NCBI GenBank assembly: GCA_020137815.1
Contig: CM035361.1
Span: forward strand, 352,363-416,362
Direction: 5' to 3'
Source of the DNA: Hormiphora californensis
Lineage: Eukaryota; Ctenophora; Tentaculata; Cydippida; Pleurobrachiidae
Length of the DNA stretch: 64,000 nt
The position numbers and the translations under genes are program-made. Of the stretch, positions 8,824-22,062 are shown piece by piece. Position 1 is the stretch's first letter, and each line of letters opens with the position of its first letter. Below the pieces are notes generated by a model that ran no database searches, was not told the origin of the DNA, and saw only the letters and a program-made list of their open reading frames with translations.

Positions 8824-11673
8824 ACTTACTGTTACTCAGTTTCCTGCAAAGAGGTGCTTCATCATCCCACATTGCGTCGTTATTACAGGTCCTCTCAGAG
8901 CTACCGTCTCGCACGTGCTTCTTCTGACAGTTGATGGTCACCGTCTGTCCAAGATCAGTATCGATCCAACTTCCTTGCATTGATCCGTCCACGGTAAACC
9001 CGGGACACGCTGCAATGCACATTTTTAGAGATGGTATTTAGAAACTTTTGAGGTGACTCCTATTTATATTACCTGGTTTCGCTCGGTAGCTGTCAGATGC
9101 GTTATCGCCGTAATCATGTTCGGAGAGAAATTGTATCTTCTCCGCTACAACTCCCCAGCTTTGTTCACATCTACTATCATTGCTGTCACTGAACTGGAAG
9201 TTCAGAAACTCCATCCCGTTGCACTCAATACTGAGAGTGGTAGCCGTCTTTCTAATGGTCCATATCTTGTCCAATTCCCCTGTTGGTTGTACTGGGAGGG
9301 ATGCCCAGCTAGCTGGACCTTTCCCCCAATCAGCACTGCAGCGGCCGATAAAGTATTTAACAGGTGAATCGAACACGATCAACAATCCTGCAATAGCACT
9401 TCCATCTACAGTGAATCTTCTCACGAAAATCCTGTCCCCACTCCCGGCAGTAGAGTTAGTTTTGATTTGAAGAGGGGTGCTCTCCAGGTTAAATGGGATG
9501 TGTGTGTCATGTACTACTGGAGTCCATGCTGAAATGTGAAATATAAATCATACGAACTCTTAATGACTCTAGAGATATTCAACAGCTGACCAGTGATCAC
9601 AGTTTTGGATCATGAAAAGATAGGTAGGGTAGCGACTGGCTATTTGGAATGGTGGCTAATTTGAAAGGCCTCCTCTACAGGACAGCAGGTGCACCAGATT
9701 TGGATTTTTAGACATCAGTGGGCTAGTCAGAACTCATGCCAAGCCCACTGATGTCTAAAAATTCCAATTTGGTGCACCTCCTGGCCTGCAGTAGAGGGGG
9801 TGTTTCAAATTAGCCGCCATTTCAAATAGTCAGTCGTTACCCTGCTGCTGCAGTGGTACAAAGTTAATTGCTACTTCATTACCTGTTGGCATTGCACGGT
9901 AGCTATCTGATGCAGTGTCACGAGTGACATCAAACTTTATCTTCTCCACAACATCTCCTTCCCATTTTGGTACACAATCACTATTAGTATTAGCACTGAA
10001 ATGGTAGTTCAGAACCTCCACCCCGTTGCAATCTATAACGAGATTAGTAGCCGTCTTTCGAATGGTCCAAATCTTGTTCACTTCATCAGGTGGCTGTACT
10101 GGGAGATCAGTCCATCCGACGCAGTGCCTGATGAAGTATTGGATAGGAGAGGTGAACCTCACCCTCACATTTAATATCCAATCCCAATTTGGAGTGTATA
10201 CAGACACAAAAATCCATTCATTCAAACTCCCGGCAGTAGAGTTGGTTTTGATTTGAAGAGGGGTGCTCTCCAGATCAAATGGTATGTCTGTACCACGTTC
10301 AACTGAACTCCACGCTGAAACAATACAGGGTGTTCATATGGGATCTTTACAAGCGTTGGGCTTCACCCAGAAAAAAGTTGATGAAATTAGCTCATGAAAC
10401 TTCATACTTGGACTATTCTATACCCTCATTCAAGGATCCTGGTGTTTCCGTTGGCCACATTGATGCCTGAGTGAGATCGAGGTCGCGCAGCGACCGAGAT
10501 CGATCTCACATCTAGGCCTCCGGCGCGTTATTGATTTTAGAGCAAACTTTTTCAAAGACCTGGCTGCAAGGAACTACCGAACCGATTTGCATCTCGTTTG
10601 TTGCTCCCGGCAGATAATTGTCTCTAGTTTTACGGAAAATACCCGCGAGTATCAGCATTTGAGGAATAGTGGGTCAAAATTGACGCTAAACATGAGCAAT
10701 TCTTTAAAGACCTGGCTGCAAGCTCCTACTCGGTCCTGGGACAATCTGCGGGTACTGGGGGAATCGTCATGGCCTTGTGAGTATGGGAAAATACCCGCCG
10801 ATTCATCACGATGCGAAATGAGGCCATAATTGACCTTTGTGTAGTGCTAGGTCAGCTAAAAAGGTCTCTAAAAACGGTCTATCACGCGCGATCTGCTGAA
10901 AACGTGCTTTAATATCGCGCGCACGTGAGTTCTTGCTCTCAACGGACCGGGATCCTATTATTCGCGGAGCGAGAATAGGATGCGATGGATCCAAGTGTTT
11001 CCGGAGCTCTAATACCCCTGGAAGTGTGTTTTTGGTATTAAAACCACCAGAAAGAATCTTTTGCTGGTGATGAGACTTTGCTAGAATGTTTTTTGGGTAT
11101 TTTCCATGTCAATTCCAAAGTTTCATGATGATTGGATGTGTGGTTTAGTCACCAAGTTCCAAATAAACTGGCTAGAAAGGCCCAAAAACAGCTCAAAAAC
11201 GACAAAAATTGATATTTTAGAATCTTTCCAGGCACTGTTTTCAAAATTTTGAGTTCATCCAATCATCATGAAACTTTGGAATTGATATAGAATATATAAT
11301 ACAAAAAAAAACATTCTAGCAAAGTCTCAGCACCTGCACCAGCAAAAAATTCCTTCTGGTAGTTTTGATGCCAAAAACACACTTCTAGGGGTATTAGAGC
11401 TCCGGAAACACCAGGAACCTTGAATGAGGGTATAGAATAGTCCAAGTAAGAAGTTTCATAAGCTAATTTTATCAATTTTTTTCTGGGTGAAGCCCAACGC
11501 TTGTAAAGATCCCATATGAACACCCTGTACATGTGAAAACTATTATTATAGCAGTTGTATGATAATAGAGTCTTGCAAATTGCAATTAAATTGAATTTTG
11601 ACAAACTGCAGGACTCACCTTCTGTTGCAGGAATAGTGACAAACAATAAAAGGAAAACCAGAAATCTCCTCAT
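8824..11673 (-). CDS. Secreted protein with two paralogous domains and a Sushi (CCP) domain
   Basis: Exon 1 (11673-11619) encodes a signal peptide, MRRFLVFLLLFVTIPATEG. Exons 2 (10314-9883) and 3 (9528-9073) each encode one copy of a domain of about 145 residues. Shared features are an AW start, IPFxLESTPLQIKTNSTAGS, YFI-R/G-RC, SLPVQP or DLPVQP, KIWTIRKTAT, a single ECNG or DCNG, VEKI or AEKI, and ASDSYRA near the end. Exon 4 (9009 to about 8830) is a Sushi domain: ACPGFTVDGSMQGSW, VTINCQKK, SSERTCNNDAMWDDEAP and LC, with the expected four Cys. All junctions are phase 1, typical of shuffled extracellular modules. The exon 2/3 pair is clearly an internal duplication. I cannot name the repeated domain; it may be lineage-specific. 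The 3' end is uncertain: the frame could stop at 8804 or splice at 8829. Confidence 0.8.
9626..9843. mobile_element. Foldback MITE in the Sushi-gene intron 2
   Basis: About 218 bp. AGGGTAGCGACTGGCTATTT at the left is mirrored by AAATAGTCAGTCGTTACCCT at the right. The arms extend inward through GGTGCACC and meet in a short centre near 9735. No coding capacity. Confidence 0.85.
10326..11527. mobile_element. Long-arm foldback element, Tc1/mariner-type ends
   Basis: CAGGGTGTTCATATGGGATC at 10326 is mirrored by GATCCCATATGAACACCCTG ending at 11527, and TA lies on both sides. Arms are about 300 bp if the nested insert at 10451-10994 is removed. It lies in intron 1 of the Sushi gene. The CAGGGTG termini match those of the element at 47892-48160, so both belong to one TA-targeting group. 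Confidence 0.85.
10451..10994. mobile_element. 544-bp insertion nested in the foldback element
   Basis: It splits the left arm. GTGTTTCCG occurs at 10442-10450 and again at 10995-11003, while the intact right arm (about 11404-11412) holds a single copy, so this is a 9-bp target duplication. The insert is rich in CGCG and GATC words and has no long ORF. A 9-bp duplication is typical of Mutator-like elements; the superfamily is not otherwise supported. Confidence 0.75.
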
Positions 11674-13214
<1,541 letters not shown>

Positions 13215-15772
13215 TCATACGATGGTCCAAGGGTTTTGATCCTGGGGGCATCCCTCGGCAACGGTGGCATTTTGATGTTCAGCGACGGTGGGGCAGTTAA
13301 CAGCGCTCCTCCATCGGCTGGCAGGGATTGTAATACCGCTCAGGGCCTGGAGGGAATTAGGGGTTAGGGCGGGCTGCGATAATTGGGCAAGTTTATTTTG
13401 ATGGAAGGTATTCGTACGAAGAGTGTTTGGTATTTTCTATAACGGCTGAAATTAGGAATCTCTCGTACCTTGCACTGTGCAACGTAAGCGGCAGCAACGC
13501 CACAATCAGCCAACAGGATCTCTCTCATCTCATCAAGAGCACAGAAATCATATCGGCATTTCTCTACGTAGGGTTCGGTGGCTAGGAAAGCTCTGCAGTC
13601 ATCAAATACAGCATTATCGAACACTTCAGGACACCTAGATGAAGGGGGAAACGGGTGTGAGAATAATTAAATTCAAAATGGGTGTGTACAGTCCATCATG
13701 ATCATCGATTTAGGAGTAATCGAGGTTTGAATGTTTATCAAACTCACACCTCGATTTATAGTGGCTTACTGGCTTGGCTATGTACAACAATACAACAGTG
13801 TGGCTCACACCGTCATTTTATTTTGCGCTCTGTACAATACCTGACATCTCCCTCAGCGGCTCGATCAGGGTACATGGCACACCACTCCTCAGCCAACAGT
13901 TCATCCTCAATGGCGGGGCACACGTCCATCCTATCAATCTCCCAGCTATTTCCTGTGTGAGAGTTGAATTTAAATAGGGCAGTTCAACAAGCAATTTATG
14001 AGCAATTCAGAATGAATGTGAGTGATAACATGTTGTTGATGCACTAGGTGGACTGGTGGGACCCCCATGGAAATAGTACAGAATTGGACATACCGAAGGT
14101 GTTAATGTTGTCGCTGTCGACATTAGAGAATCGAGCCTGGAACTCGTTGGTGTTGTCTTTGTCGTTGTTACCGCAGAGTCCACAGGTATTCCTGGTGCTA
14201 TCAGGGGGCAGGATAACCTGGAATGAGGGTTGAGGGATGAGGGGGCAGGATAACCTAGGGAATGAGGGGTGAGAGGCAAGAATGAGGGCATGAGATATAG
14301 GGGATGAAGGAGGGACGCGGGTGGTACATAAATGATTAGAGGGAGTTAGAGGGCGATAACACCTCCAACTCCCTCTACATAATAAGGGGAATGTATATTT
14401 GTTTGGAGGCCGGAGACGTACGTACCTGAGTAGAGATAATACCATCCCAAGTGATTTTAATTCCGTTAGGCAGAGTGACAGTGATGTAAAGACCATCATA
14501 ACCAATGGCAATATTTTCAACATATACTGTTCCCTTCATCTTCAGAGGCACCTTCTCTCCCCTGTACACGACGATCCATCCTGGAGGAGGACGAGTGGTT
14601 AGTTATGTTGTATAGTGGGCGGGGTTATGTGGGGTTATGTCTGGGTGAGTGGTAGGCTCCTAGAAAATATTGTTGAGAGTCCTAGCTGGAGGGTGGTGAT
14701 CCGTACGCGATGGTAGGTCAGTTACTAGCTAGTTGTTCAGGGTTTGTGTTGGTACAAGCTGAGATAAAGCTGGAATCAAGATATTATGGTATATTTACCC
14801 CTCTGGAGGTTCAGTCCAATGCTGTTCCAGAAGACGGTCACATCGACCAGACAGGATGCGGGGTATCCGAGATCTTTAGGTCCACACTGTTTGAAGTTAC
14901 CGTAGACAACCCACTCTCCCCAGTCACAATCCATGGAAAGAACGTAGTTGCAGTCACCCATGTAGTCGTAGATTTTGTTGTCGAATGTGACAATATGGGG
15001 ATCTCCAAACACCTGATGAGGGATGGAGCTGTGAAATTCCAAAACGAATGTACTGGGATTAAGGAGAGAAAGGGAGACAGAGAGAGAGAGAGAGAGGGAC
15101 ACGGAGAGAAAGAATAACAGAGGGGGATAGAGAGACATAAGTTCAGTACTTTGTTACATTAAAATAGTGTTTTCCAACCTGGCAAGGAATTCCAAGAGCA
15201 CCACCATCCTCAACAGGCTCAACGATAACCTCAATTCCCTCACTTCCCTGGACGTTCAGGTTGTTGTCTGTGGCTCCCACACAGTTAGAAGCTCGGCACT
15301 GATACTTTCCTGGGAGGAAGTGGGTTTAGTAATAAAACTAAAGATGACGTGCTCCTTCATAAACATTATTGACGTGCTCCTTCATAAACATTATTAAAGT
15401 GCTCCTTCATAAACATTATTGAAGTGCTCCTTCATAAAACTTATTAACCCTTTGAGGACTATAGACCATATATGACCCATTCCTTTCTGCTCCTTCATAA
15501 AATACCTTACCTTCATCGGAGGGAGTAGCAGAGCTGATGATGTATTCAGCACCAGTGAACACTAGTTCTTCATCAAGATACCTAGAGGAATAGAGAGATG
15601 TGAACGAGACCCATTTATTTCTTAATTAAAGGTTCCTGGATAATTAATCCCTTTCCCAAATACCCACCCACCCATGTCTCTGTCTCTCTGTTTCTGTTTC
15701 TGTCTGTCTCTGTTTCTGTCTCTGTCTCTGTCTCTATCTCTGTCTCTGTCTCTGTCTCTGACTCTGTCTCTG

Positions 15773-15836
<64 letters not shown>

Positions 15837-18800
15837 TCTCTCTCTCTCTCTCTCTCTATGTCTCTGATTACTCATTATAGCTGATAGCACAATGATGCTC
15901 ATATCATATGACAGCAGACCTAGCTATTATAAAAGTCATTTCATGATCTCGACCTACAAGGTAATGACTTGTCTCTCATTAGCTCTCCCTCTTAGCGCTA
16001 TCATCCTCTCATCAACCAGCTGTTCTACACAACTGGGATGGTCGGGGAAAGGGTTTGCCCGGTAAATCGGGGTCCGAATGTATGTAGTTCCTCAGTTAAC
16101 TATCTCACTATCACTATACCCCTTTGTGTGGCTCACACCGGATTTTATGAGGGTTCGATAGATCAACCACCCTCCCCCACGTCCCCCACACATTCCCCAG
16201 TATAACTTACCATTCAATAATAGGCTGAGGTGCACCAGTAGCGGTACAACTTAGGGTAAAGTCATCTCCCTCGTTCACCTTGTGGATACTGGTAACAGTA
16301 AGATCCTTCAACTTCATACCTCCATCTGTCTGACCCTGTGTGTGAGAGTTACGTATCATTAAAATGGATATGGTATAAACCATGAAACATGTCGTGAATA
16401 TATCTCCGAATCTACTAATACCTAAATATTACGGGATTTAAAACTAACGTATCCTAATATCAATATAATTGTATGTTATATTTTACCTTATCAAAAGTGG
16501 TACTGATAATAACTGGTTTCTCAATAGCGGGGCACATTCCCTTAGTCCAGATACCAATATCTGTTCCCTCTTGACAGTTGAGCTGGTCGAGTTGGCAGGG
16601 GTTGAAGTAGGTGTTACAATCCATACCTGGAGATAATTAGTACATGATAATTAGTACATGATTAGTACATGATACTTTAGGTTTACATTGTAGAGTCTAC
16701 ATTGAAGACCAGCAATGCCGGGTTGGGCCAAACCTACTATGACCACCCCCCCCCCCCCCCCCCCCCCCCGCTACGGATGGGTCAGGCGGTCTGTACTATA
16801 ACGCACAAAATGTAAAGTTACTTTGGTTGTAGACAAAGCAGCCAACTTGAAGTTTTTGCATACTTGAATAATGCAAAACCTCCTCGTTTGTGGTCAAAGC
16901 CCATATAGAAATTATGCAGAAAGGAACAGACTTTCTTTCTGGATAAGTTTTTAGCGGCTCAACTAAAAACCTCGCACTGTTTCGGAAAACTATTCCCTTT
17001 TCTTATAGTTAATGCGCCAGGTGTTTGTTTGTTGAATATATAGTGTAATACATGAGCCGCGTTATAGCAGCTAGAGATATTCTCATATTTCTTTCTTTTA
17101 CTTTTTCCAGCTGTTCACTGCCGTGGTCACTGCTGCAACTGGTGTTTAGATAATCCATCAACCTTATCTTATCTTGCCTTTTCTAACTTTCAGTGACATT
17201 ATATCTTACTATATAATGCGAAAAGGGGTGAAACTTGATCCCCCCATGCATGTTTGGTGGTCCCTAAATCGTCGTCATCAAGATCAGATCACATCACCCA
17301 ACATGCATGATCAGATCACCCCACTGAGAATCAGATCATCCCAGTGAGTATCAGATCCCACATTTCACCCAGTAGTCCACTGTGCGTGATGCAGGGAGAG
17401 GGAGAGAGAGAAAGAGAGGGAGAGAGACTGGGTTATGCCGTCACTACCCGGGTTGGTAGAGGACTTGGTACACCCTAGCTTAGTGCCCCAAAAAAAGGGG
17501 AAAAAAGAGAGACAGATACAGAAAGAGACAGAGAGAATCAGCGACGGGCCCGGCCCTTTTCGGCCGAAGGCCGAATTACATTGACTAGTAAGACATAAGT
17601 AGCCCTAAAAACCGTCTTATTTTGTAGATCTTCATCTCCTTCTTCTCACACCCCTCATCTCTCCACTGTGCCACCTGTCAGAGCTACTAGAGCTACTCAC
17701 TAGAGAGAGCTTTTTGTTACGCTCCAGTTACTATCCTACTAACTAAGTTGGCCCCTGACCATCCCAACCCCCCCCCCCCCCCCAAAAAAAAAACCCCCCA
17801 AAAACCCCCCAAAAAAAAAAATTTTTTTTTTGGGGGAAAACCCCCCAAAAAATTTTTTTTTTTTTCCCCCCCTGGGGGGGGGAAAAAAAAAAAAAGGGGG
17901 AAAAAAACCCCCGGGTTTTTTTTGGGCCCCCCAAACCCCCCCCCCAAAAAAAAAATTTTTTTAAAAAAACCCGGGGGGAAAAAAAATTTTTTTCCCCCCA
18001 AAAAAAATTTTTTTAAAAATTTTTTTTTTTTTCCCCCCTTTTTTTTTCCCTTTTTTTTTTTTTCCCCCCCCCCAAACCCCTTTTTTTTTTAAAAAATTTT
18101 TTTTTTAAAAAAAAACCCCCCCCCCCCCAAAAATTCCCCCCCCGGAAAAAAAAAAACCCCCACCCCCCCAAAAAAGGTTAAAAAAAAAATTTTTAAAAAT
18201 CCCAAAAAAAATTTTGGAAAAAATTTTTTTAAGAGGGGGGGGGAAAAGGGGGTTTCCCCCCCGGGGGGGGGCCCCTTTTAAAAGGGTTTTCCCCCAAAAA
18301 AAAAAAAGGGGAAAAAACCCCCCCCTTTTCCCCAACCCCCCCCGGGGGGGGGCCCCCCCTTTTTTTTCCCCCCCCCCTTTTCTTTTTTTTTCCCCCCCTT
18401 TTCCCCCCCCCCTTTTACCCCCCTTTTCCCCCTTTTTTCCGGGGCCCCCCCCCCTTTTTTTTTTTGGCCCCCTTTCCCCCCATTCCCCCTTTTTTTTTTT
18501 CCCCCCCCCCCCTTTTTTAAAAACCCTTTTTTTTTTTAAAAAAATTTCTTCCCCCCCGGGGGGTTTTTCCCCCGGCCTTTTTTTCCCGGGTTTGGGGGGG
18601 TTTTTCCCCTGGGTTTCCCCTTTTTTGGGGGGCCCGGGGGAAAAAACCCTGTTTTTTTTTTCCCCCCCCCCCCCTTTTTTTTTTTCCCCCCCTTTTTTTT
18701 TGGGGGGTTTTTTTTTTTTTTTTCCCCCCCCCCTTTTTTCCCCCCCTTTCCCCCCCTTTTTTTGGGGGGAAAAGGGGGGGTTTTTCCCCCCCCCCCTTTT

Positions 18801-18904
18801 TTTTTTTTCCCCCCCCTTTTTTTCCCCCCCCCCGGGGTTTTTTTTTTTTTTTTCCCCCCCCCTTTTACTCTTTTTTTTTTTTTTCCCCCTCCCCCCCCCT
18901 TTTT

Positions 18905-18945
<41 letters not shown>

Positions 18946-19578
18946 TTTTTTTTTTGGGGGGGTTTTTTCCCCCCCTTTTTGCCAAATTCCCCAATCTCTC
19001 CCCCTTTTTTTTTTTTCCCCCCGGGGGGGGGCCCTTTTCCCCCCCGGGGGGGGGGGGTTTTGGGGGGGAAAAAAGGGGGGGGGGGGGGGGGGGGGGGGAA
19101 AAGGGGGGGGGGGGGAAAAAAAGGGGAAAAAGGGAAACCCGGAAAATTTTTTTCCCCCCCCCCCGGGGGGGGGGGGGCCCCCCCCTTTTAAAATTTTTTG
19201 GGGGGGGGGCCCTTTTTTTTTTGGGGGGGGGGGGCCCCCAAAACCCTTTTTTTGGTTTCCGTTTGTTTTAAAAATTTCCCCCCGGGGGGGGGGAAATTTT
19301 GGGCCCCCCCGGGGCCAAAATTTTCCCCCGGGGGGGGGGGGGGGGGTTTTTTTTTTAAAAAAAAACCCCCCCCCTTTTTTTTTTTTTTCCCCCGGGTTTT
19401 TTTTTTCCCCCCCCGGGGGGGGGGGGGGGGGTTTTTTTTCCCCCCTTTTTCCCGTTTTTTTGGCGGGGGGGGGTTTTTTTTTTTTGGGTTTTTTTTTTTT
19501 GGGGGGGGCCTTTCCCCCCCCCTTTTTCCCCCCCCCCCCCCAAAAAAAACCCCCCCCCCCCCCCCCCCCCCCCCCCAA

Positions 19579-19651
<73 letters not shown>

Positions 19652-19724
19652 ACCCCCCCCCCCCCCCCACCCCACCCCCCCCCCCCCCCCCCCCCCCAAA
19701 AAAACCCCCCCCCCCCCCCCCCCT

Positions 19725-19772
<48 letters not shown>

Positions 19773-19787
19773 CCCCCCACCCCCCCC

Positions 19788-19824
<37 letters not shown>

Positions 19825-19893
19825 TTTTTTTCCCCGGCCCCCCTTCCCCCGGCCCCCCCCCCCCCCTTTTCCCCCCCCCCCCCCCCTTTTTTT

Positions 19894-19942
<49 letters not shown>

Positions 19943-20052
19943 CCCCCCCCCCCCCCTTCGGGCCCCTTTTTTCCCCCCCCCCCCCCGGGCCCCCCCCCTT
20001 CCCCCCCCCCCGGGTTCCCCCCCCCCCCCCCCTTTTTTCCCCCCCCCCCCCT

Positions 20053-20086
<34 letters not shown>

Positions 20087-20107
20087 GCCCCCCCCCCCCC
20101 CCCTTTT

Positions 20108-20145
<38 letters not shown>

Positions 20146-20194
20146 GGGCCCCCCCCTTTTAAATTTTTTTTCCCCCCCCCCCTTCCCCCCCCCC

Positions 20195-20258
<64 letters not shown>

Positions 20259-21986
20259 AAAAAATTTTTTAAAAGGGGGGGAAACCCCCCCCCCCCCCCT
20301 TTTTCCACCCCCCCTTAAAAAAAAGGGGGGGGCCCCCCCCCCCAAAAAACCCGGGGAAAATTTTAAAAGGGGGGGGTTTGGGGGAAAAAAAAAAGGGGGG
20401 GGGGAAAAGGGAAAAAAGGGGGGGGGAAAGGGGGAAAAAAAAGGGGGGGTTTTTTTGGGGATTTTTGGGGGGGGGAATTTAAAAAATTAAAATTGGGGGT
20501 TAAAAAACCCCCCCCCCCCCCCCTTTTTTTTTTGGGGGGGTTTGGGGGAAAACCCCCTTTTTCCCCCCCCTTTCCCCCTTTTTTTTTTGGGGGTTTTTTT
20601 TTTAAAAAATTTTTTTCCCCCCTTTTTAAAAAAAACCCCCCCCCCCCTTTTTTGGGGCCCCCCCCCTTTTTGGGAAAATTTTTAAGGGGGGGGGCCCCGG
20701 GGGGGGTTTTTTTTTTTTGGGGGGAAAATTTTTTTTTTTTTGGGGGGTTGGTTTTTTTTAAAAATTTTAAAAAAAAAAAAAAGGGGGAAATTTTTTTTAA
20801 AAATTTTTTTTAAAAAGGGGGGAAATTTTTTTTTAAAAAAATTTTTTTTTTTTTCCCCCCGGGTTTTTAAAACCCAAAAAAAATTTTTTTCCCCCCTTTC
20901 CCCCTTTCAAAAAAAGGGAAAAGGGGAAAAATAAAGGAAAAAAAAAGGGGGGGGAAAAAAAAAGGGAAAAAAAAAAAAAATTTTCCCCTTTTTAAAGACC
21001 CCAAAAATTTTTTTTTTTTTTAAAAAAAAGGGGGGAAAAAGGGGGGGGGGGGAAAAAAAAAGGGGGGGGGGGGGGGGGGCCCCAAAAGAGAAAGGGGGGG
21101 GGGGAAAAACCCCCCCCCGGAAAAAGGGGGGAAAAAAAAAAAAAGGGGGGGGGGGAAAAAATTTTTCCCTTTTTTTTGCCAAGGGGAAAAAAGGGGGGGG
21201 GGAAAAAAGGGGGGGCAAAAAAGGAGGAGGGTTAGAAGAGTTGGACATGGAGGGAAGGAGGGGAGAGGGTTAGCAGAGTTGGAGGGGAGAGGGTTAGAAG
21301 GGGAGGAGGGGAGGACGGTTAGAAGAATTAGAGGTGGTGGTACCATGGTTAGGAGAATTAGCGATGTTATGGAAGTGGATGGTAGGTATACCACCTCCTA
21401 ATTGCCCCCTATTTACTAATTACCCTGAACGTTGGTTGCAAGACAGGTATACCATCCCTCGTGTTCCTCACTGACATCCTCAATTTCTTGGATGACGTTC
21501 ACAGAGGACAGATCCTGAGAGGGTAATTAATATTGTAATTAATTAGAAAAGTAATTAGTATTGTAATTAATTAGAAAAGTAATTAGTATTGTAATTAATT
21601 AGAAAAGTAATTAGTATTGTAATTAATTAGAAGAGTAATTAGTGTTGTAATTAATTAGAAGGGTTGTATTAGATTGTTGTCGGGGTTGGTATAATTGCCA
21701 TAAACCGTTTTTTGAAGATGAGCAACGATCTATTATGATTGCCTCTCTCGACCCTCTCTCTCACAAATATTAAAAAGGAGGATTACATCATGACAGATCT
21801 ATCAAAGGAACTGACTAATGATCTGAAGGAATTGACCTCCAGTGATCCCACTGACCAACTGCACTGATTACTAAATTATAGATTAAATCTCCGTTTCCCA
21901 AGATCATTGATCGCACTATTGTGAAATAGAGCTGGGATGAAGAGATAGAGGAAGAGATAGAGGAAGAGATAGAGTAAGAGATAGAT

Positions 21987-22062
<76 letters not shown>

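Noticed and set aside
17717-21394. Many Gly/Pro/Lys/Phe-rich frames up to 455 codons
   Set aside because: Products of the homopolymer-run block; no domain, overlapping on both strands.
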